Origin: Trametopsis cervina
Taxonomy: Eukaryota; Basidiomycota; Agaricomycetes; Polyporales; Irpicaceae
Assembly: GCA_022385755.1 (NCBI GenBank)
Contig: MU278357.1
Location: forward strand, 372,001-436,000
Reading direction: 5' to 3'
Length of the DNA: 64,000 bases
The translations under genes and the position numbers were made by a program. The notes below the pieces were generated by a model that searched no databases, was not told the origin of the DNA, and saw only the letters and a program-made list of their open reading frames with translations. Positions 1 through 12,158 of the stretch are shown in pieces (positions within the stretch are counted from its first letter, which is position 1; each line of letters starts with the position of its first letter).

Positions 1-3000
1 TTCGCCTCATTGTTCTCCTCCTATTTGCTCACGCGCGATAATATTTCCTCCTCCTCTTCCTTCCGGACGAACGGGTGGGCTGTGCTTGAGTTCTGCACGG
101 GCAGAGCGCAAGAAACGCCGGGAGTGAGCGCCGAGAAGCCTCCCGCAGCCGTGGCGATCTTCAGTGGCAGGGTTTCGAGCTAAAGCTGGGAGACGCACCA
201 GCGGCAGGGGACCCCGCCATCTTTGCGCCTGTCATCGCCCAGAGATACGGTGCGACCTCGCCCGGTTACTGTAGCGCGAGGAGTCAGCCCGAAGCCTACA
301 CCATGACAATGGCCGATGCTCGACTGCGAACAGCTGGGACCCACATACGCTGACTGAAACGCGGGCTGGGGAATGCACTGTATCACGGACATCTCTGAAA
401 TTCTGCACCACCTCTGGAGACTGGCCAGGCTGTACACGGCATTCTAGTGCGAGAATGGTGATACCGGAAGGGTGTTGGCAGAGCTGACAACTGGATGATG
501 GTTGTCCCTCCCGGGTCACCTGCAAAACAATGCGTAATGGTCAGTCGTAAGCTGAAGGCTGCGGGGACCAATACGATACCGATAAAGGGTCTCAATGGCA
601 GGTGTGTGAGTGGCTATCACGGTTTGCGTGCTCATTCGAAGTTCTTCTAGCGTCCCGACAGGGAGGTTGGACCAGGATAGGGTGGCCAGCAGGGAGGGCA
701 TATGTGCCTAAAGATAGGCACGGCGAACCTAAGCTGTCTTCTGGATGGTGTGTACCAGTAGCCGACGGCGGCCGACTGGACACAGAAGGAGCAGGATGGC
801 TGGGTGGCTGGCTGCAGCACTGCTGAGGCTTCTGGTTCTTCTTCCTACGGGTTTCCGTGGATGCGCAGAAGGCGAGGGGTGAGGAGTCGAGGTGGGTTGC
901 GACGACATGGCGAGTTGCTTCGATGAATTGGACGACTAACAGGGCTAGGACTGTGATAAAATAAATAAAATAAAACACATGTGCGCAGTACCCGGCGCTG
1001 ATTGGGAGGTTGGAGAATACATAGGGACGGTGCGCTAAGCGACGTTGAGTGGCCAGGGAGTATTGATGAACCGCTGTCGTCGTCGCTGGCTTTCATTCGT
1101 GCATGCTGTGGTTACGGTGGACAACAAATTGGGATGGGGTCTTGAGATGCATTGTGATAGCCGTCCTCGCTGTGGCATGTGGCTGGCTGGGAAGACATTC
1201 TGTACGCTGTGCGTCGTCTTGCCGAACACAACGTCGACTGAGACCGTTAGTGGTGCAAATGTGGCCCGGACTAGCGGCGCTGTTTGGATAATGAAAAAAC
1301 CGTTAGACCCGATATTGCAGCTATCAATGCGCATACAATTCCTCTGACCGACTACAAATACCCTCGCTCTGCGTAAGCGACGTCTATGGACTCGGCCGAC
1401 TCGCTGCTGATGGTCCCGCGTGCAGTCGTCACGCGCCTGCAAGGACGAGAGAAAAAGAACCTCAGCAGTCCAGAACACACACGCAACGCACGTAAATCGT
1501 AGGTCATAACAAACATCGACGGAAGAGACAGAGACGGGCAGCCGCACCACCTCCTCGACATGCCCGCACCGCGCCATGTCGCCGCGCCGGGGGAGAAGGA
1601 ACGAACGAAGGAACGCACGCACGAAAAATGCCAAATGCGTCACGCTACGGCGCATCAGTTTGATCCGGCGCCTCACGCAGACAGGCTGGGCTTGACGCGA
1701 GGAACGGCGCCCGCGCCCTGACGCGCTCGCTCGTGTGCGACGCGCTAATCGCGCTGTACACCTCTTTGTTACCTACTTCCACCATGCAGCCTGAAGCGAA
1801 GTCGGACTACGTTTTCTGCGCCCTGTCTCTTGTTATGAACGTTGAGTCGATGGGGTTATAGCTGGGTAATATTGCACATTGATATGCATCGGTCTGTCTC
1901 GGCGACGGTGAGTGCATATCCTGATCTGTGGCTTGCAATTTGCGGTGGGTATACGGGATGCGCGAAAATTTACTGCACGGAACTCCCTGCAAATGTGGGT
2001 AAAAAAATCACCCATTTCCCCCTTTGCATTCCTGGTCACGTCGAAGGGTCCCCTTCCGACATGCCTGTCACAACGCTTCAGCCCGTATTCGACTAGGTAT
2101 GTGGATGTCCACGATTCTCAGATCACGGTCGTTAATTTTCCCCCTCGTATAGGGCTTGTTCTCCGTCCTCAACGGGCTTCCGTACCACGCTGCAGATGAC
2201 TTCGCTGCGTCGAGGCGTAAAGAACCCCATTACGCAGAACAACATCCCCTGATGCACTTCCATCAAGTCTATCTTCTAATCTGTCGTTCGGGAGCAGGCC
2301 AAGCGGACGTTGTGTTTGTGTCCCCCATGCAGACAACAGCTTTCTGGTCTCCTGCCAATAGGCCGCTCCGCCGTGGTACGGTGGCGCGGCTGCACGCCTC
2401 GACTGATATGAACGGGAGGTCAGCAGACAGAGCTGATGGTGACTCGGCAAGGAGATAGAGAGGGCTGGGTATGTGGCGAGGATTACGTCTTTGGGTTCGC
2501 TGCTCAATAGGCCTCAGCTGATTGTGTTCTCACAGAACCCTGATACCTGTGCATGCACGCACAGACTAGGCGCCGCATGTTAAGCTTCGTGCGTGACGGC
2601 AAAGCTCCCGCAGGCAACTCAGCGGCCCACATGGGCGTCTTGGTGCGATCGGATAGGACATTTGGGTGGAATCTGTCAGGGACAAATGGCCCGTACAGAG
2701 TGAGTGTGGACGCAATTGTACGCATTCGCTGACAGACGCCATACGTCGCTGCAAGGTTCTGCCACTGGCATGGACAGTAGTCAATTATAGCGAGAGGCTG
2801 GGCCCGCTTGGGGGCTCGGACACATCACCACCTGCCGTAGGATTGTGTACCAACCGGGCCTCTAGCGAATGAGAGGGACGTCTAGCCCTGCCGCCTACTG
2901 TCCGGGTTGAAATAGCTTTACACGGATTCCGTGCATGGGGTGACGTTCAATTACAACGTATCACTGCCACTGATCGGAGCCTGCCTCGCTGTTTCTGTCT

Positions 3001-4403
3001 AGGACCTAACGGTGCGCGGGCTCTCAGGTTGGGTATTCAAGACCAGCCCTCCCGATGCGCTGCTTCGTCTGGACCCTTGTGGGGGTAAACGCCGTCGAAA
3101 CGTACGGTGCGCTGGTTGGTCGTGCATATATCAAGTCCCCGGAGGCGTTGACGTAAATTGTATGTCTCTTTGAACACAGGGACAGGCGCAGTATAATGCA
3201 GCTGCAACACCTGACGGACTGCGGAATGTGCCGTGGCTGCATCGCGGAAATGGCGTACGGGTACGCTAGTGCGTTCGTATCTGCCTGCCGGGGACGAGTG
3301 GCACGATGTTATCGACGGTCGCTGCGGTTCGTGGGGTCATGCTCGATTGTCCAATACACCTTCGGCCCCAATCGGTGTCATGAGAGAAGACCAGGCAAGT
3401 CTCGTCCTGGGCCGAACGAGGATGGCGCCATACCTTACCTTCGCTTTTCTGGCTTTCGAGCCGGGGGTGCTTCAGATTGGTGCTACTAAAACTCGTGCGC
3501 CGTCAGAAGGCGGATGTCACTTTATGGTTGTTATCATCTCAGATTGCGGGCACTACTCAATCCCTAGGGGCCACCACCAAGGTTTCGTTCTATCCCTTTG
3601 TCTTGAACAAACGGCTGAAAGAGCCATTCGCCGGCGGGAAGATTGTGGCGTTCAGCTAAAAAGTCCGGAGAATTTACACAATACACTACACGAGTCTTCG
3701 CGGAGCAGGCCCGTTTGAGCAGTACTGTACCGTCGAGGAACGGTATGGAGGTCGTGTATCTTACGGCAAGTCTTGGACTTCCTTGTGTTCTCAGATTACG
3801 GACTTTCAGCAACGCCGAGGGACAAATTGGGAGGGTAAGAGCACGATCTGCGGTTGATTATGTATTTCCTTACGATGGTTGGGGAGTGGGTGGTGTTGAG
3901 GCGACCTCTACAGCGATTTTGGACAAGGGCGTTTCTATATATTCACGCCGTGTACCTATGACCGCACGGCCAAGGAGCAGGTGGGAACATCTTGACTGTA
4001 CATTAGAATATAGCAATTGAGCTAGTATTTTGAGTTTCTTCTGGTCAATCCTGACGTCGATGATGTCGTCGATCCTTGCACAGTTCGTTGGCCCGAGCTC
4101 GCTCGCAGCTGTCCGTCCAACTCCACGAAACGTCCTATCGTACGCCGTTGCGAACCACTCAGATTGCTTTCTTGACACCCGGTTTCGGACCGGAAGTTTG
4201 ATGCGCTCTAGGAGGCGCGTCAGAGACGCGCTCATTATGCAGAGCAGTCCGCCTCGTGCACTGACGTCTTTGCCCTCGTTTTGGACCTGCACGTCGAGAG
4301 ATCCTCGCGTCGACGACACGTTGCCGTGCTGCCCCCTCGCAGATCTCTGGACTTCGCACTCTCTTTACCATATTCTCGCAGGGCGATCCAATAACGACCC
4401 GCA
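1..4403. other. gene-poor left flank
   Basis: I find no gene I can support in this stretch. Open frames are short or have no recognisable motif, and no run of frames joins through plausible introns into a known family. No terminal repeats, transposase or reverse transcriptase motifs, and no tRNA-like B box were seen. A 161-codon frame at 3233-3718 has a phrase loosely like glycoside hydrolase C-termini but no further support. The stretch may hold upstream control sequence for the paladin-like gene or decayed sequence. Confidence 0.5.
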
Positions 4404-7400
4404 ATGTCCCCGACGGTACATAGCATGGACGCAATCCACCTGGAGAATGCCCGTCCTTCATCCGCACCCCCCGGGAGAGCTCTTGCGAGCTCTGCAATCG
4501 CGGAAGCGAGCACCCCAATTGAACGCTCTGGGCTACCGCCCGTTGCACACCGCATACAAAGCGAGTCCGAGGCTCTAACGAAGGCCCCTATACAACAGGA
4601 GGCTTTGCACCAGATGCACCAACTACAGCGTTCAGGACCTTCGGTCGTGAAAACAAGAACCGGCAGCGTATTGTCGAGGGGATTCATTCTGAAGACAGAT
4701 CATTATCCCTCTGGTGCGTAGTCTACATTCCTCGTTCGGAAAACTTGCAATAAACTTAATTACACTCATAGGACGTGCTCTTGACCTCGAACTCAATGTT
4801 CATGGCGCACCCAACTTTCGTTCGCCTCGGGACGTCCACCTAAACGTCTTCGGTGTGGCGCAGCCACGCACGCAAGGCTTGCGCGGAATATTATCAGTAT
4901 TGCGTTGTAGACCCAACGTTCCAAACTCTACGCACGTTGTATGGTTCTGCACTCGTGAAGAACCAATAGGCAAGTTCATATTATCCTTAAGTGCTGCTTC
5001 TATGATTGACGATCTTCCTCAGTGTACATATCTGGCCGACCGTTTGTGCTGAGGGATGCCGCCGAGCCGCGCCGCACACTTAAGCTCTCTGACCGAGCAG
5101 AGAATTTGGAGGCCATTGAGCAACGCATGAAGAATGACATACTCTCCGAGGCTCATAAGTAAGCCTTATCCCATGGTTCTCCGGTTTATTTTTGCAGATT
5201 GAATGGACTCATCTATTTTAGGTACGGAGGGCTAGTACTGACTCACAATGAAGTCGGTAAGCGCATATTGCAGTCTTCTTTGTGATTTTCATTAAACGTC
5301 GTTTCTAGTATCCGATTCCGGAGAAGGGCCTATTTTGCCTACCTGGACGGCAGTAGATACAGGAAATGTTCGTACTATGCGTGAACTCATGGAGGGTATG
5401 CGTCGTGAAGGCTGGAATGTCGAAGTGAGTAAACGCACTACCCGTTCTTCCTTATGTACACTGAACACATCCAATTAGTACCATCGGTATACTTGATTCT
5501 TTTATTCAATATTTTATGTACTCACCTCATGTCACAGGATTCCTATCTCGCCAGACCGCCCTATTGAGGTGAGTACCACTCAGCATTCTATGAGCTTTTT
5601 ATTCAAGAGCGCCACCAGGACAACTATTTAGATGCGTATGCGCGTGTCATAAGAAACACAGATCCCCTACGGACAGCATTGGTCTTCAATTGTGGTATGG
5701 GAGCTGTTCGTACCACCTTTTCTATGGTGGCTGCCTGTATTCTGCGACGAAAACAGTTGATGGATCGAGGGCTGGAAGACCCCTTCATTAACAGAAATGG
5801 CAGGTCTGGAGTTAGCACGGTAAGTTAACACGCGTGTTTCGTGACTGTTTGAGGTGAGACTCAACGTGCAAGCGTCACAGCCGGCAGGGACACAGGTCAG
5901 CATTTTCGGGTAATAGTACTCTCACAAGTCTCAATGTGCATATTCAGGTACCGGACACACGATTAGTTCAAGTACTTGAGCAAGCAAGTCTGCAACAAGA
6001 CTTGAATCGCTCTCTTCTACAGATCACCTCGATTTTGCAACAATGTATTTACCAGTCATCGTTCTACTGTGATGAAATTCTAATCGCCACTCGTACAGGT
6101 CTGCAGACTCACGGCTCCCAGTCTGCCATCGAACTGCTTCTGACCCAGCCTGAACTCCTGAACAGTCTGCGAAAGGCGCACATGGGCAACTACGGTATCA
6201 TACTCAGTCTCCTGGGCTGCATTGAGAATGGCATGAAGTCGAAGAAACTCGTTGACCGGGTTATCGACTCATGTGAGTTGTGGCCATTCGAGGGTTTTCC
6301 AAGAGATAGAGCTAAAGAACTCCGCAGGCGATCAGGTTACTAATCTGCGAGAGGATATCTTTGTGCATCGTATCAAATACTCTCTGATGACATCGACTAG
6401 TGAAGAAGTGAGAGAGGATGTTCTCAACAAGGCTGTCAAAGCTCTTGAGAAATAGTCAGTAATCTTCATGCATTTCTCGTCGCGCTGTCTGACAGAGTTT
6501 ATAGCTTCTTCATCATCGCATTCGCAAATTACGTTGAAGTCGAAAGCGACGGTTCGAACTCATTCTCTGCATACTTGAATGCGAGGAGCGAAATATGGAA
6601 GTGTGTCGATGCACTTTTCACTGCAACGCCCTGACATAAACTGATCGGCATCTAGTCAGATTATGTTCCTCCGCAAGAGTTATGGCTCTAGGCTGAATAT
6701 ATTCCAGCCTATCGGCGACTTGTCATCCTTGTCCAAGTCTGGCTCTGAGGGCCGCGCATTGACCGCTGGTCAGAAAAACGATGTCGCTATTGCCGGAGGA
6801 CAAATTCTCGGCGATGAATATTCAGATCATGTCGTGAAGGTGAAATGACAATGACACCGGTTCTTGTCATATCGAGCGCCACTGATTTTGTCTAAATAGA
6901 ACCGCAGTGGAATTATCCTTCGAGAAGGGTGTGCAAACTTTCTGTCGCTTTATGTTATTATCCCTGGCTAACCACGTTTTTATTCAGTACTTTGCTGAAG
7001 TCTGATCAATGGCACAAGGAGTCTCGGCACGTAACAGACGGTGTCCGAGGGGCGATCAACTTCAGGAGAATACCAGACACACAAATCTATGCACTTGGCC
7101 AGCCTACCCTGGATGCTATCGACGAGGTTGTGTCTCGTGTTAAGCAAGATAATCCGTCCGCGGAACGCATCTTATGGATCACGCTTCGCGAAGAGCCTAT
7201 TGTGTACATCAATGGTGCCCCATATTGTCTGAGGCGAGAAAGGTTTAGTCTTCGCAATATGAAAGGTAAGCTTCCAGACTTTACAAGATTGACCGGGCTC
7301 TTGAACATAAGCTTGGCTTAGACTACGGCGGAATTTCTGCCTCTCGCCTAGAAGTCCTTGAAGACCGGCTCAAAGAAGACGTCGTCTCCGAACTTCTCTC

Positions 7401-10358
7401 CTTCGGAGGGAGGTAAGTGATTCAATTCCGTTTCGCCGATGCCGGCTTGTGGCTGACATGTCCTCGTGACAGACTGCTGCTTCACACCGAGACGGCCGAT
7501 GGGTCTGTAATCCCTGTATGGGAAGAAGTGGGCAGCGAGAACATCTCGGTATTGAAGGACGTTATGGCGGATCGTCGTCACGTTGACCAGAATATGGAAC
7601 TACGCTACGTCCGAGTACCGATCACGGCAGAACGACCACCAGACTTCTCAGACCTGACAGAGCTCATCGATGTTGCTGTGCGCAATAGAAACGTCCCGAT
7701 TGTGGTTAACTGCCAGCTCGGCCGAGGGAGGAGTACGATGACATCCGTAAGTGCGAAGTGCTACAGACCAAACAAATGCCTCATGTCGAGACTTCGCTCT
7801 CCAGATTATTCTAGTTCTCATTCAGAAGTGGCTTGAGTCGGCGAAACGGATGTTCACGCCCGCAGGCCCTCGCATGGCGCGCTCACTCACGACAACATCG
7901 ATAGGAGAAGAGCGAGTTGCTCGTACTGATCGTCATTCATACCAGACTATCAATAGTACGTGCTGAGTCTGAGTAAGAACGCCAGGCGGTGTTAACTGAT
8001 ATCACCAGATCTTCTGCGTGTTATTCGCAAGGGACACACAGTCAAGAACGCAGTCGATGATGCTATCGATCAATGCGCCGAAGTCTACAACCTGAGAGAC
8101 TCCATTGAAGAGTCCCGTATACGCGCTGAGCAGACTTCAGACGAACGACTCAAGCGACAATATGCACAACGAGGTACCATTTCCACCTGGCTATCTGGAA
8201 TTTCTCATCATTAAGCTCTTCTCACAGGATTGGGAAACCTTCGTAGATATTTTGAGCTGATTATCTTCCAGGCGTACCTGCTTTCCATTGAACCAGACAC
8301 AATGGATTCATTCTCAACAATCGAAGCATACGTCAAGGATAGACCAGGTACCGTACCCACTCCACTTCGGCCTCCTAAAGTTACTCATGGACCCCAGTTA
8401 TCAAGACGTTCGAGAAGGAGCTCACAGCGGAATCTATTAATGCATTGAAGCCTCTGGAGCGTGTGGATGTACGGGAAGGTCTGCCACTTCCAGATGAGGT
8501 TAAGCAAGTGGTCGCAAACCGCTCTGGGACGATCCTATCCGCATCAACTATCCTTAAGAGTGATTTCTTCTCGAATCTCCAGAAGATGAGCCTTCCAGAG
8601 TAGGTCTTGCCTGCACTGCTGAATTAGTTCGCGTCCATGCATCCATAAACTCATTATTGTCTGCAGGAGAATTGATGGTTCCCCAAACTTCCGCCGAGTG
8701 CCCTTGATGTTGCAACGTGTCCGCTCTGGCAAAGGCAGCCCAACAGAAGAGCCTGACTTTGTCGCGTCGCCGGACAACGGTAAATACATTTGCGGAAGGT
8801 ATGGATATCAAACTTAGGAAGATATGACGTTCTGACCAGTGCTTGTCCTTCTAGTGGCATGCCGACTGTCCAAGGGTGTGTACCCTTATCTGCTAACTTC
8901 TACTTTATGCTGTTCTGATGTGGTCTCCTGACAGGCTGAGAAGGGCGCTGCAGCGTGTGGATGCTGGTCCTGATGGAAGCAGCACCGTTTATTGGACGTC
9001 ACTGCGTGAGGTTAGTACAACGGCGTTTCCTTGCATCTTATCGCTGAACTTTCACAGGAACCTGTGATCTACGTAGCAGGCAGGCCCCACGTGCTCCGCC
9101 TGGTTGATCGTCCCTTGGAAAACGTTGAGTAAGTCCCTGATCCGGCTTTCCAGAGAGCTGCCTAACGCGACAAGGGTAGAGCTACCGGTGTCGCTACCGA
9201 TGTAGTGGAGAGAATGGAAGAGAGCTTCAAGAAAGATGTCCTTCGAGAAGTTCGCGAGGGTGACGGTCGTATTCTGCTGCACGACGAGGTGGAAGAGCGT
9301 CCGGGGGTGTTCTCCATTATTCCGATATGGGAGGATGTTTCTGAGCAGGACATCATGACCCCGAGAAACGTATACCAATTAATGGTGAAGGAAGGCTACC
9401 ACGTAGGTCACTGCGTTCTTTATTACCGTTCTGCGCTGATCATTCTTCGCTTTCAGGTCGACTATGATCGTGTCGCTGTTGTAAGTTGAATAGCGTGTCA
9501 CGGAATAGTCCTGTACTAATGCTATTGCAGACGGATGAACAGGCACCGTTGCCTGATGCCCTGCAACAACTCTTACAGCGTGTTAGGTCTGGCCTGAATA
9601 CTGGGGCTGCGGACTTTGTTTTCAATTGCCAAATGGGACGCGGCCGTATGTATTCGTATCAGCCGGATATGGATGGTTTTATTGACATGGAACGAAAGGT
9701 ACAACCACGGGCATGGTCACCGCATGCTTAATCGCTACTACGGCTTCTTGGGACAAGAATGCCGTCGATATTCCCAGTCCTGAAGAAACCGAAGTACTGG
9801 AGATGTACGACTCTATGGATGGCCCCTCAGAGGAAGAGGCATATCTACAAGGTCAGTTGCTATGCACTTCTCTCGTATCGAAATCGGTATTGAGCTGCCT
9901 TTAGGCGAGTATAAGACCATTCTACAGCTCGTTGGAGTACTGTCACATGGCAAGCTGGCAAAACGTCTGACCGACCAAGCCATCGACTTGATGCAAGACG
10001 TTCAGAATCTTCGGAAGGCAATATATGAGTGCGTACTCGTTGCCACTAGTGAGATCACCCTGCTGAATGTACTCTTACTCGGTAGCTACAAGTTGAAGGT
10101 TGATGCAAGCGAGAAGGGTAGCGCGAAGCAGAAGAAGCTGTTCAGCATGGGCATCAACTACCTGTATGGTCATGTCTTGGTCTATGCGGTGCTCCGCACT
10201 AATTCCTCTCCTTCAGCTATCGTTATGGTACTCTCATCGTGTTCGCCAATTATCTCATCGAGATGCAAGAACGCCGAGGTGACGGACCAACCTTCCCTGA
10301 TTGGCTCCACGAGCACCGTGAAATCACTGCGTTGCTTAGCCGGCGAACCCTAGACTGA
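4404..10358 (+). CDS. paladin-like protein with three PTP-like phytase repeats
   Basis: The spliced frame of about 1,400 residues carries three successive copies of the PTP-like phytase (inositol hexakisphosphate) unit of animal paladin. Each copy opens with a (L/I)K(T/S)D phrase, followed by a GxPNFR- or INFRR-type phrase, a (G/A)(V/L/M)xQPT-like phrase, a REEP(I/V)VYI phrase and a Cys-x5-Arg loop. The loops read NCGMGAVR (about 5690), NCQLGRGR (about 7710) and NCQMGRGR (about 9625). In all three an Asn stands where classical phosphatases have His before the Cys. The gene has some 25 short introns; one near 4971-5022 appears to use a GC donor. The start at 4404 was chosen because it opens the exon leading into the first SRGFILKTD phrase; the stop is TGA at 10356-10358. 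Fungal relatives are usually annotated as inositol hexakisphosphate-domain proteins. Catalytic activity and substrate are unproven, and paladin itself is often regarded as a weak phosphatase or pseudophosphatase. Confidence 0.92.
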
Positions 10359-10910
10359 GCCTGTCGAACAGCACAAGTAACGACCATCTGCTATGGTAGG
10401 TAAAGCTGCAACTGAAAGTGCAGCATAATCGAGGCTGCCACAGGTTGGCGGTGTGCCATGATAATGTACCTATTGTCGCGTAATGTTGATCCATGTATTG
10501 TGTCTCCACATTCAATGAACTTTGCTATTGTATGACCACAAATGAAGGATTAACAATTGTCTATGCAGCAAACTGTCCCTCTTGGTTGACTTTAAAAGAT
10601 TCGCTTGATAGAATAGAATATTGCAAATGAGCGGAATGTCCGTGACAGAAACAAGTGGCTAAACAAAATATATAGATATGAGGAGGTAACAGGACAGCTC
10701 AAAAGCCCATTCGTGCGATGTTGATGATTGGAAACCGAAATCTTGTGAATGAGCGACTGATGTTAGAAGCATCCATTGCAGAACCGACAGACGCGGACCA
10801 AAGCGTACATATTATTGGGTATTCGGACGTCCGTTAATCAAGCTCTCCCACAATTCCACAGACTTATATGCTCCGGGGTTGGACCAGCCAGCCTTTTACA
10901 TCCCCCGTGT
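10359..10910. other. intergenic, convergent 3' ends
   Basis: This gap lies between two converging genes (paladin-like on +, membrane protein on -). It is AT-richer than its neighbours, with AATGAA and AATAGAATA-type stretches that fit 3' untranslated sequence. No other gene is seen. Confidence 0.6.
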
Positions 10911-12158
10911 TCATTGACCATACGCCGCATGTGGTCCTGGAGACTGACGTCCTCCACCATACCCGTAGGCCGCTTGAGGGCCTGGCGAGGTTCTGCCCGC
11001 CAGTGCCACTCCAGGTCCCGGACTCACTCTACCATCACCCGCATATGCCATCCCAGGTCCAGGAGATCTTCTTCCCGCATCATATGCCATCTGAGGACCA
11101 GGGCTCCTTGCACGATTGATCTGTGTCATGGGTATGTTCTCTCCTGTGGTTCCGTCGGCAAATGTTCCCGGCACTGGGCCACGATACGGGTCGTAGTAGG
11201 CTGGGTCTGGCTCATCTCTGTATGGTTGATTGGGGTTCAAGTGAGGAAGAGGGGGGACCGCATAAGGATCATGCGCAGCGTTTGGCGCGTACAGGTCGAC
11301 AGCAGAAGCGGCTGCGGAGGCTGCGTATGTGCTCCCGGCGCGACTGTCAGGCCGGGTAAGATTAACCTCCGAGTTTGTCTCGAATCCCGCTCCTCCTGTT
11401 CGGTTCACAGGGAGGGCATGCCCGCCGTCCCCGTGTGCATTCAGTTCCGGCCACTTGATAGCTTCGTCTGTAAGGCCACGCCTGTCAGCTTGGGCTCGTG
11501 CACAGAGAAAGAGGTACTCACTGTCGTCGAAGTCGTCTGCGAAGCGTTTCCTCGTGAACTTCCAGATCACGAAAGCAATGATACCAATAAGTGCTATGCC
11601 GCCTGCAACTGAAAGTCCCACAATTGTGGATGTCCCAACGCCCTTGTTATCATCGCCCTTGTCTTGATCTGCCGCTGTACTAGGACTCGGTGAGGTTGTT
11701 GACGAATCCGATGGTGTCACAGTAGTGAAGATAAATGTGACATCTCCATTAGCGTCCGTAGAAGCCGACGAGGATACGGACGGCGTAGGGGTGGGAGTGG
11801 GAGTGGGAGGCGGAGTGGCGGAATCCGAGCTTGCACTACTGAGCGAGCTTGTAGAAGATAACGACGAAGATGAAGAGTTGCTATCCGAGGACGCAGGGGT
11901 GCTACTTGGCGAAGGAGATGCAGGTGGGGGCGAGGCGCTGCTTGACGAGGAAGAAGAGGAAGAGGACGAAGAGCTCTGAGCTGTTGACCCGCTGGGTGTA
12001 GGTGTGTCGTCTGGTGGAAGAGGAAAGAGTGCACGGGGAACCTCTACTCTCACATCTGGAGTCTCGAGGAGTTCATAGCGAGGCGCAAGGGAGAAAATAA
12101 GTATCCATGTTATGCACCCAAGGACAGCGAGACTTCGTGCCGGGGTAAGCCTGAGCAT
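10911..12158 (-). CDS. Ser/Thr-rich single-pass membrane protein (Skg6/Mid2-like architecture)
   Basis: The N-terminus (about residues 8-25, LAVLGCITWILIFSLA) is a signal peptide or signal anchor. It is followed by a long Ser/Pro/Thr-rich ectodomain with a poly-Ser run and PTPTPTP repeats, likely heavily O-glycosylated. A single transmembrane helix follows (GLSVAGGIALIGIIAFVIW), then the stop-transfer KFTRKR and a cytoplasmic tail. The layout matches fungal wall-sensor or bud-site proteins of the Mid2/Wsc/Skg6 type, but orthology to any one of them is not shown. A 54-nt intron at 11468-11521 (GTGAGT...CAG) interrupts the tail just after FADDFDD. It is in frame and stop-free, so unspliced RNA would still encode a full protein. 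The tail ends in five SPGPxxA repeats. A role in surface sensing or polarity is inferred from layout only. The upstream gene on the same strand is the amino acid transporter. Confidence 0.8.
   Translation of the reverse strand: MLRLTPARSLAVLGCITWILIFSLAPRYELLETPDVRVEVPRALFPLPPDDTPTPSGSTAQSSSSSSSSSSSSSASPPPASPSPSSTPASSDSNSSSSSLSSTSSLSSASSDSATPPPTPTPTPTPSVSSSASTDANGDVTFIFTTVTPSDSSTTSPSPSTAADQDKGDDNKGVGTSTIVGLSVAGGIALIGIIAFVIWKFTRKRFADDFDDSEYLFLCARAQADRRGLTDEAIKWPELNAHGDGGHALPVNRTGGAGFETNSEVNLTRPDSRAGSTYAASAAASAVDLYAPNAAHDPYAVPPLPHLNPNQPYRDEPDPAYYDPYRGPVPGTFADGTTGENIPMTQINRARSPGPQMAYDAGRRSPGPGMAYAGDGRVSPGPGVALAGRTSPGPQAAYGYGGGRQSPGPHAAYGQ
10914..11115 (-). repeat. five SPGPxxA(Y/L) repeats in a cytoplasmic tail
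   Basis: The last roughly 67 residues of the membrane protein contain five copies of an (R/V/T/Q)SPGP-x-x-A-(Y/L) unit separated by 6-9 residues rich in Gly, Arg and Ala. Spacing and content suggest tandem duplication. The Ser-Pro steps and Tyr residues could be phosphorylation or docking sites; that is inference. Confidence 0.85.
11788..11807 (+). other. potential G-quadruplex
   Basis: Four runs of three or more G are separated by one to three bases on the plus strand, opposite the Pro-Thr repeat codons of the membrane protein. The spacing meets the usual G3N1-7 rule. It may only be a by-product of the coding repeat. Confidence 0.6.

Noticed and set aside
592..978. 128-codon minus frame with a hydrophobic N-terminus
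   Set aside because: The hydrophobic start is followed by composition-driven sequence, with no family likeness or exon partners.
3233..3718. 161-codon frame with YLPAGDEWHDVIDG, loosely like a glycoside hydrolase family 31 C-terminus
   Set aside because: Only one short phrase fits; no catalytic part, no joined exons and no further family signature were found upstream or downstream.
10776..11612. 278-codon plus-strand frame
   Set aside because: It lies antisense to the membrane protein gene, whose signal sequence, transmembrane helix and repeats are clear. The plus frame shows no motif.
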